This document shows, piece by piece, positions 58,516-64,000 of a stretch of 64,000 nt of DNA. The notes under the pieces are model-generated. The model was not told the origin of the DNA, searched no databases, and was given only the letters and a program-made list of their open reading frames with translations. Origin of the DNA: Streptomyces mirabilis (GTDB lineage: Bacteria > Actinomycetota > Actinomycetes > Streptomycetales > Streptomycetaceae); the NCBI RefSeq assembly GCF_039503195.1, contig NZ_JBCJKP010000001.1, forward strand, positions 8,866,001-8,930,000, in the 5' to 3' direction. How positions within the stretch are numbered: position 1 is the first letter of the stretch; each line of letters opens with the position of its first letter. The position numbers and the translations under genes were made by a program.

Positions 58516-58932
58516 TCAGCAGGTGCCCCGCATCAGCTCCTCCAGGTCGTGGTCCAGGTCGACCTGGAGATGCTCGAGTCCGACGGGCACCAGTTCGGTC
58601 GTGAGCTGGAGGAACTTCCGCACCTCGCCCGAGCGCACGTGCACCACGGCGGTGCCCTCGGGGGCGTGGAACTCCAGGACGGTCCGGTCGTAGCCGTACG
58701 GCCGCACCCGTACGTCGCCGTACCCCACGGAGTCCTCCATGCCGGACGTGAGCAGCTCGCGCGCGAACGTCCAGCAGACCTCCACGCCCTCCAGCGTGGC
58801 CGGGGCGGGGAAGGTCATACGGACGGCGAAGGGGTCGCTCCGGTCGTAGTGGAGCGTTGCGGGAATGCTCGGCATCCGCGGGGCGGCGGCGACGAGGCGG
58901 GCCTCTACGGGCTGCTCGATGACGGTGGACAA
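58516..58932 (-). CDS. ssgD: SsgA-like sporulation/cell-division protein (SsgD-like)
   Basis: 138 residues from TTG 58932, with AAGGGAG 7-8 bases upstream. SALP family pattern: STVIEQPVEARLVAAAPRMP, SIPATLHYDRSDPFAVRMTF, GVEVCWTFARELLTSGMEDS, VGYGDVRVRPYGYDRTVLEF, VVHVRSGEVRKFLQLTTELV. SALPs steer septum and wall growth in streptomycetes. The symbol comes from remembered similarity of the N-terminal STVIEQPVEARLVAAAP string and gene order to S. coelicolor SsgD; SsgA/SsgB are different in sequence. Divergent start from the next gene at 59191. Confidence 0.88.
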   Translation of the reverse strand: MSTVIEQPVEARLVAAAPRMPSIPATLHYDRSDPFAVRMTFPAPATLEGVEVCWTFARELLTSGMEDSVGYGDVRVRPYGYDRTVLEFHAPEGTAVVHVRSGEVRKFLQLTTELVPVGLEHLQVDLDHDLEELMRGTC

Positions 58933-59190
58933 CGCCTTGCTCCCTTGTGACGGCTGGACGAACTCCGGGCGGATGAGGCCGGGCAATGTATGAGACGACG
59001 GAATGAGCCATTCAGTGCACCTGAAACGCAAGTGACCTCTGTCACCGAGTTCATTCACCTCGGTGACACGTAGTGATCCATTTCTCGTTCCGACATGCCC
59101 GCGATACCGGAGAGGACACCAACCGGAGCCGCCGGGTTCCCACCGAGGGCATCTGGACGGCGCCCGGGGAGTGGGCTAGCTTCGCCCGCC

Positions 59191-60279
59191 ATGAGGGGCT
59201 TGGGGAAGTCGAGACGTACGAGTCGGGCGGTCACCGTGGGACTGTGCGCGGCGGCGTTCGCCGCCGCGCTGACGGCGGCGCCCGCGCAGGCACACGAGGC
59301 GGGGAAGGCGGCCCACTGGGCGCTCAAGGACAGCGGCAGCGACGTTCGTTTCCGCGGACTGTCGGCCGTCAGCCGGGACACCGCCTGGGTGGCCGGCGCC
59401 AAGGGCACTGTCCTGCGCACCACCGACGGCGGCGCGAGCTGGCGGAACGTCTCGCCGCCCGGCGCCGCCGACCTGGAGTTCCGCGACATCGAGGCGTTCG
59501 ACGCGCGGCGCGCGGTGGTCCTCGCCATCGGTGAGGGCGAGGCCTCCCGGGTCTTCAGGACCGACGACGGCGGCGCGACCTGGACCGAGTCCTTCCGCAA
59601 CACCGACGCGAAGGCCTTCTACGACTGTCTGACCTTCTTCGACCGACGCCACGGCCTGGCGATGAGCGACCCCGTGGACGGCAGGTTCCGCATCCTGTCC
59701 ACCAGCGACGGCGGACGGTCCTGGAAGGTGCTGCCCAGCGACGGCATGCCCGCCGCGCAGGACGGCGAGGCGGGCTTCGCCGCCAGTGGACAGTGCCTCG
59801 TGAGCGCGGGATCGCACGATGCCTGGCTGGCCACCGGCGGGGGTGCACACGCGCGTGTGCTGCATTCCACCGACCGGGGACTGACCTGGAAGGCGGCCGA
59901 TACGCCGATCCCGGCGGGCGACCCGGCGCGTGGCGTCTTCGCCCTCGCCTTCCGGGACCGCGCCCACGGTCTCGCGGTCGGCGGCGACTACCGTGCCGAC
60001 CAGGCATCGCCCCTGGCGGCTGCCCTCACCCCAGACGGCGGCCGCACCTGGACCCCCGCCGCCCAGCCGCCGCCCGCCTACCGTTCCGGTGTCGCCTGGC
60101 TCCCGCACAGCCGCACCTCCGCGCTCGCGGTCGGCCCGACCGGTACCGACCTCACGACCGACGGCGGCCGCACCTGGCGCACCCTGGACACCGGCTCGTA
60201 CGACACCGTGGACTGCACCCCCGACCTGGGCTGCTGGGCGTCCGGGGAGAAGGGCCGGGTGGCACGTCTGGAGCGCTGA
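59191..60279 (+). CDS. Secreted YCF48/BNR-repeat beta-propeller protein
   Basis: 362 residues from ATG 59191. Twin-arginine-like N-terminus (KSRRTSRAVTVGLCAAAFAA) with cleavage near AQAH. Repeats with Asp-box type turns: GTVLRTTDGGASWRNVSPPG, RVFRTDDGGATWTESFRNTD, RILSTSDGGRSWKVLPSDGM, RVLHSTDRGLTWKAADTPIP and TTDGGRTWRTLDTGSYDTVD. Five or six such blades form a photosystem-II-stability-factor-like propeller. Exported, role unknown. Confidence 0.88.
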   Translation: MRGLGKSRRTSRAVTVGLCAAAFAAALTAAPAQAHEAGKAAHWALKDSGSDVRFRGLSAVSRDTAWVAGAKGTVLRTTDGGASWRNVSPPGAADLEFRDIEAFDARRAVVLAIGEGEASRVFRTDDGGATWTESFRNTDAKAFYDCLTFFDRRHGLAMSDPVDGRFRILSTSDGGRSWKVLPSDGMPAAQDGEAGFAASGQCLVSAGSHDAWLATGGGAHARVLHSTDRGLTWKAADTPIPAGDPARGVFALAFRDRAHGLAVGGDYRADQASPLAAALTPDGGRTWTPAAQPPPAYRSGVAWLPHSRTSALAVGPTGTDLTTDGGRTWRTLDTGSYDTVDCTPDLGCWASGEKGRVARLER

Positions 60280-60364
60280 CCGCCGCGTGCCCCGTGGCGA
60301 GCTGGGTACCCGTGTCGCCGACGCGCAAGCAAGCGAACGGCGACACGGAAGGAAGTGAGCCGCC

Positions 60365-60691
60365 ATGCCCCGTGGCTCCAGCCCCAAGCGCGAACGCCAG
60401 TACGAGCACATCAAGGAGAGCGCTCTCGACCGGGGAGAGGGCAGGGAACGTGCCGAGGAGATCGCCGCGCGCACCGTCAACAAGGAGCGCGCCCGGGCCG
60501 GCGAGTCGAAGACCGCGAGCCGCACGTCCACCCAGGACATCTCCTCCGGCAGGCGCGGCGGCCTGCGCTCCCACCAGGGCGCCCAGGGACCCACGTACGA
60601 CCAGCTGTACGAGGAGGCCAAGCGGCGCGACATCCACGGCCGGTCGGACATGAACAAGGAGGAGCTGAGGCGGGCGCTGGGCGACAAGTGA
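60365..60691 (+). CDS. Small basic protein, plasmid-stabilisation/Rho-N-like
   Basis: 108 residues from ATG 60365, with GAAGGAAGTGAG upstream. Very charged: SSPKRERQYEHIKESALDRG, EGRERAEEIAARTVNKERAR. The last 40 residues, PTYDQLYEEAKRRDIHGRSD and MNKEELRRALGDK, resemble the SAP/Rho N-terminal nucleic-acid-binding helix-loop-helix. Such proteins are annotated as plasmid stabilisation protein in many actinobacteria, without evidence. Presumably binds nucleic acid. Confidence 0.88.
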   Translation: MPRGSSPKRERQYEHIKESALDRGEGRERAEEIAARTVNKERARAGESKTASRTSTQDISSGRRGGLRSHQGAQGPTYDQLYEEAKRRDIHGRSDMNKEELRRALGDK

Positions 60692-60739
60692 CCGCCCCAC
60701 GGCCTCGTCCGGTGCTGTGGGCTTAGGCTCGTCGGCACC

Positions 60740-61474
60740 ATGAACACCTCGTTGAACACCGTACCGATTCCCGCGGGTTGGCCCGCGACCGAGGAGCAGG
60801 CCCGCGCCGTGCAGGACGAACTGCGGGGACGCGTGGTGCTCGACGAGCCCGGGCCGCCGCCCGGCACCGGCAGAGTGACGGGCGTCGACGTGGCGTACGA
60901 CGACGAGCGGGATGTCGTCGTGGCCGCGGCCGTCGTGCTCGACACGGCGAGCCTCACCGTCGTCGCCGAGGCCACCGCCGTCGGACAGGTCTCCTTCCCC
61001 TACGTCCCCGGGTTGCTCGCCTTCCGCGAGATCCCGACCGTGCTGGCCGTGCTCGACGTGCTGCCGTGTCCGCCGGGTCTCGTGGTCTGCGACGGCTACG
61101 GTCTCGCCCACCCCCGCCGTTTCGGCCTCGCCAGCCACCTCGGCGTCCTCACCGGGCTCCCCACGATCGGGGTGGCCAAGAACCCGTTCACCTTCTCCTA
61201 CGAGGAGCCCGGCGCCCGGCGCGGCAGCGCCTCCCCGCTGCTCGCGGGCGAACCGACGGGCCCGGAGGAGGTCGGTCGCGCACTGCGCACCCAGGACGGC
61301 GTCAAGCCGGTCTTCGTCTCGGTCGGCCACCGGGTGAGCCTCGACAACGCCTGCGCGCACACCCTCGCGCTCACCCCGCGATACCGCCTCCCGGAGACCA
61401 CCCGAAGGGCGGACTCCCTGTGCCGACGGGCCCTGAAGGAGACAACTCCCTCAGGAGCCTCACCCGTTGACTGA
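60740..61474 (+). CDS. nfi: Endonuclease V (deoxyinosine 3'-endonuclease)
   Basis: 244 residues from ATG 60740. Motifs: RVTGVDVAYDDERDVVVAAA (catalytic Asp), GLLAFREIPTVLAVLDVLP (Glu), LVVCDGYGLAHPRRFGLASH (Asp and PYIP-wedge-type region), PTIGVAKNPFTFSY, and VFVSVGHRVSLDNACAHTLA. Repairs deaminated adenine by nicking one base 3' to inosine. All metal-binding acidic residues visible. Confidence 0.92.
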   Translation: MNTSLNTVPIPAGWPATEEQARAVQDELRGRVVLDEPGPPPGTGRVTGVDVAYDDERDVVVAAAVVLDTASLTVVAEATAVGQVSFPYVPGLLAFREIPTVLAVLDVLPCPPGLVVCDGYGLAHPRRFGLASHLGVLTGLPTIGVAKNPFTFSYEEPGARRGSASPLLAGEPTGPEEVGRALRTQDGVKPVFVSVGHRVSLDNACAHTLALTPRYRLPETTRRADSLCRRALKETTPSGASPVD

Positions 61475-61515
61475 GTACGTGTTCTGAGTACCTGTACGGA
61501 TGCGGCGGCGCCGTC

Positions 61516-61683
61516 ATGATCGGCAGGCTGTTGCGCATGACGACGCACCGTTCCCCGAAGCCCGCCACCGGCGCCACCCAGCCCGTCGAGCGCACCGTGA
61601 TGGCCGCGCTCGTCCTCTCCGTCCTCGCCGGGGTCGGCTGGATCGGCGGGATGATCTACACGGTGCTGGGCTGGCCGCTCTAG
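61516..61683 (+). CDS. Small single-span membrane protein
   Basis: 55 residues from ATG 61516, or 48 from ATG 61537 (TTHRSPKPATGATQPVERTV). One transmembrane helix at the C-terminus: VMAALVLSVLAGVGWIGGMI, then YTVLGWPL. Conserved-looking layout, a soluble Thr/Pro head with a membrane tail, seen beside endonuclease V in related genomes from memory. Function unknown. Confidence 0.6.
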   Translation: MIGRLLRMTTHRSPKPATGATQPVERTVMAALVLSVLAGVGWIGGMIYTVLGWPL

Positions 61684-61703
61684 GGATCACCTTCCGGACG
61701 GTC

Positions 61704-62876
61704 CTACCGGGACGCGGCGACCCTGAAGGTGATCCCCGCCCCGCGCAGCCGCTCGATGAGCGCGTCGCCCATCGCCACCGCCGTCGTGACCTGTCCGGCC
61801 GTTTCCGGCAGGTCGTCGAAGGCGAGCGACAGCGCGGACTGCGCGAACATCTTGGCGGTCTCGCCGTAGCCGGGGTCACCGCCCGCGACCTCCGTGAACA
61901 CGCGCCGCCCGCCGCCCTCGCCCACGAACCGCACCGAGAACCAGCTCTTCGCCCGCCGCGAGGCACTGGGCCCCTCGCCCGGCTTGATCCGGGCGGACAG
62001 CCAGCGCCGCGCGGGCGGCACCTGGGCCGCCGCGAACACCGCGCCGACGGCCGTGACCCCGCCCAGTGCGACCGGCAGCCGTTCGACGGCCGCGTAGTGG
62101 CGGTAGCGGAAGTCGGGCCCGTAGCGCTCCAGCACCCGCGCCGAACGCTGCACGATCTGGGCGTCGATGGTGGGCAGCGGCAGCGCCCACGCCCCGACCT
62201 CCTTGGCGAACCGCGGTGTGCTCAGGGGCGCGTGTGCCCGCCGTCCGACCAGCCGTGGTTCGTGCCGCCCACGATCCCGCGCCGCGGCTAGGATCTGCCG
62301 CCCGCGCGCGAACTGGGTGAGCGCGGAGGCGAACGTGCCGCCCGAGAACATCGCCTGTGCGCGGACGAAGCCGTCGACCCGCAGCGGCACGTCCTCGGGC
62401 AGCTGCCGCACCGTGAAATAGGCGCCCAGGTCGTGCGGAATCGAGTCGAAACCGCAGGCGTGCACCAGGCGGGCCCCCGTCTCCCGCGCGCGGGCGTCGT
62501 GCCGGACGTACATCAGATCCACGAACTCGGGCTCGCCGGTGAGGTCCACATAGTCGGTGCCCGCGTCGGCGCAGGCTGCGACCAGCTCCTCGCCGTGCAG
62601 TATGTAGGGCCCGACGGTCGTCGCCACCACGCGCGCGCCGCGGGCGAGTTCGCGCAGCGACGCCGGATCGGCGACATCCGCCACCAGCACGTCGGGGGCG
62701 CCGGACAGCCGCTCCCGCAGCCGTGCCAGCTTCTCCTCGTCGCGGCCCGCGATCGCCCAGCGCAGCCCCTCGGGCGCGTGGGCGGCGAGGTACTCCGCGG
62801 TGAGGGCCCCGACGAACCCGGTGGCTCCGAAGAGCACGATGTCGTACGTGCGAGCCGTTCCGTTCAGCCTGCTCAT
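61704..62876 (-). CDS. Saccharopine dehydrogenase family protein (trans-acting enoyl reductase-like)
   Basis: 390 residues from ATG 62876 with GGGGTG upstream. Cofactor site: DIVLFGATGFVGALTAEYLA, then RWAIAGRDEEKLARLRERL, ATTVGPYILHGEELVAACAD, GTDYVDLTGEPEFVD and VHACGFDSIPHDLGAYFTVR. These are the marks of the actinobacterial group that includes mycobacterial Rv2449c and trans-acting enoyl reductase Rv2953, not true lysine-pathway enzymes. Acts on acyl chains in lipid synthesis in those cases; here unknown. No signal peptide, one hydrophobic stretch (GGVTAVGAVFAAAQVPPA). Confidence 0.88.
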   Translation of the reverse strand: MSRLNGTARTYDIVLFGATGFVGALTAEYLAAHAPEGLRWAIAGRDEEKLARLRERLSGAPDVLVADVADPASLRELARGARVVATTVGPYILHGEELVAACADAGTDYVDLTGEPEFVDLMYVRHDARARETGARLVHACGFDSIPHDLGAYFTVRQLPEDVPLRVDGFVRAQAMFSGGTFASALTQFARGRQILAAARDRGRHEPRLVGRRAHAPLSTPRFAKEVGAWALPLPTIDAQIVQRSARVLERYGPDFRYRHYAAVERLPVALGGVTAVGAVFAAAQVPPARRWLSARIKPGEGPSASRRAKSWFSVRFVGEGGGRRVFTEVAGGDPGYGETAKMFAQSALSLAFDDLPETAGQVTTAVAMGDALIERLRGAGITFRVAASR

Positions 62877-63077
62877 GACACCCCATCTGTCGTGCGCGAA
62901 GCGCCGTTGTCGGTGGCTGAGGCTAGCGTGAGGTACGAGCAGCCGAACGATGAGGTCGACACAGAGGTCGGAGGTGGCCGTGGCCGTGCAGGGGAACGCG
63001 CGCCGGCCGTGCGGCGGCATACGCCGCTGACATGCCCTGTTTCATGACCTTTCGGCATGATCCGCCACTAGGGATTT

Positions 63078-63126
63078 AACTAAGCGCTTGCTCGCTGGGG
63101 GCTTGCCCGGCGTGGAACACGTTCTT
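63078..63126. promoter_or_regulatory. Two palindromes upstream of the CoA-transferase gene
   Basis: AAGCGCTT within TAAGCGCTTGCTC (about 63081-63090) and GAAC-AC-GTTC (63115-63124) within GGAACACGTTCTTA. The second resembles KstR-type sites (AAC-N2-GTT). Both fit TetR-type lipid-degradation repressors. Confidence 0.5.
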
Positions 63127-63172
63127 AACATCTCTGATGTCACATCAGTGGTGTCACAGTGCTGGGGGCTCG

Positions 63173-64000
63173 ATGGCAGTGGCAGGGACGCCGGCGTACG
63201 GCCCGCTGGCGGGAGTGCGCGTGGTGGAGCTGGCGGGCATCGGCCCCGGCCCGTTCGCCGCCATGCTCCTGGCCGACCTCGGCGCGGACGTCGTCCGCGT
63301 GGACCGGCCCGGCGGCACGGGGCTCGCCGTCAACCCGGAGTACGACATCACCAACCGCAACAAGCGGTCGGTCGTGATCGACCTCAAGGCCGAGGACGGC
63401 CCCGTCCGCGTCCTCGATCTGGTCGAACGCGCGGACATCCTCGTCGAGGGCTACCGCCCCGGCGTCGCCGAGCGCCTCGGCGTCGGCCCCGAGACCTGCC
63501 ACGCCCGCAACCCGCGGCTCGTCTACGGCCGGATGACCGGCTGGGGCCAGCAGGGCCCGCTCGCCCCGCGTGCCGGGCACGACATCGCGTACATCGCCCT
63601 CACCGGCACCCTCGGCATGATCGGCAGGCCGGACGAGCCGCCCACGGTCCCCGCGAACCTCGTCGGCGACTACGCGGGCGGCTCGCTCTACCTCGTCGTC
63701 GGCGTCCTCGCCGCGCTCCACCACGCGCGCGCCACCGGCGTCGGGCAGGTCGTGGACACGGCGATCGTCGACGGCGCCGCGCACCTCGCCTCGATGATCC
63801 ACGGCATGCTCGCCGCGGGCGGCTGGCAGGACCGGCGCGGCGCCAACCTCCTGGACGGCGGCTGCCCGTACTACGGCACCTACGAGACGGCCGACGGGAA
63901 GTACATGGCGGTGGGCGCCCTGGAGCAGCAGTTCTACGCCGAGTTCGTGGAACTGCTCGGCATCGAGGAGTACGCCGACGCCCGCAAGGACCTGGCCCGC
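63173..64000 (+). CDS. CaiB/BaiF CoA-transferase family protein (alpha-methylacyl-CoA racemase-like), 3' end outside window
   Basis: ATG 63173 behind GGGGG; 276 codons are visible and the gene runs off the end. Family III CoA-transferase fold: [105 protein letters not shown] (with the catalytic His-Asp-Ile type segment of racemases), [20 protein letters not shown] and [20 protein letters not shown]. The [11 protein letters not shown] and GDYAGG strings favour alpha-methylacyl-CoA racemase (branched fatty acid/sterol side chain breakdown) over carnitine-type transferases. Confidence 0.92.
   Translation, partial: MAVAGTPAYGPLAGVRVVELAGIGPGPFAAMLLADLGADVVRVDRPGGTGLAVNPEYDITNRNKRSVVIDLKAEDGPVRVLDLVERADILVEGYRPGVAERLGVGPETCHARNPRLVYGRMTGWGQQGPLAPRAGHDIAYIALTGTLGMIGRPDEPPTVPANLVGDYAGGSLYLVVGVLAALHHARATGVGQVVDTAIVDGAAHLASMIHGMLAAGGWQDRRGANLLDGGCPYYGTYETADGKYMAVGALEQQFYAEFVELLGIEEYADARKDLAR

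Noticed and set aside
59176..60975. 599-codon minus frame
   Set aside because: Spans three well supported plus-strand genes in antisense; no motifs.

Overview
The window is about 72% G+C with strong third-position G/C bias. Its genes include a WhiB-family regulator, an SsgA-like sporulation protein, an LAL-type LuxR regulator, LigC/LigD-type repair proteins and many TetR/LacI regulators. This points to Streptomyces or a close relative. From memory, the right half matches the gene order of the S. coelicolor SCO67xx region (ATP-dependent ligase, LigD polymerase, LacI, WhiB, ABC-F, SsgD); this was not checked by search.

Left half (1 to about 32.4 kb) is accessory and decayed. It opens with a LuxR-type regulator (partial), a membrane protein and a nitroreductase. 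Next comes a locus of a small secreted peptide, an alpha/beta hydrolase and a membrane-anchored FMN glutamate-synthase-like protein (2.6-6.3 kb). A scrambled second copy of this locus lies at 7.9-9.4 kb. Both copies carry the same dyad sequence, ATCRC-N8-GYGAT, at their promoters. Then follow an NmrA-type oxidoreductase, an ABC-2/DUF3533-like membrane protein with a divergent TetR, and an IS630 element whose transposase gene is interrupted by a full-length group II intron (13.2-16.8 kb). After that are a methyltransferase fragment carrying an intein N-terminus, an aldehyde dehydrogenase/SDR/TetR cluster, a duplicated VOC gene, and many transposase, GNAT, RidA, helicase and SDR remnants. The left half ends near an orphan strong terminator and a 5'-truncated VWA-domain gene, which I read as the junction with conserved chromosome.

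Right half (about 32.5-64 kb) is conserved chromosome with a few insertions. DNA repair genes are LigC, LigD polymerase domain and endonuclease V. An insertion-rich patch (35.6-39.8 kb: degenerate ORFs, IS110 remnant, PLP dehydratase) separates LigC from LigD. Further on are LacI, an autoregulated-looking TetR, a two-domain VOC protein, a WhiB protein, three unusual tRNA-like genes, an SDR with a zinc ribbon, a leucine-rich-repeat gene, a lone TnpB element, a giant HEAT-like protein, an acyl-ACP desaturase, dimethylargininase, an ABC-F protein with a possible leader peptide, GPP34, a PEP-mutase-like protein, SsgD-like, a secreted beta-propeller, a saccharopine-dehydrogenase-like reductase and the start of a CoA-transferase.

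Several otherwise well conserved genes (hydrolase, LigD, LRR protein) carry single-base frameshifts next to G/C runs. Some of these may be sequencing errors rather than true mutations. No rRNA genes, CRISPR arrays or complete secondary-metabolite cluster were seen.
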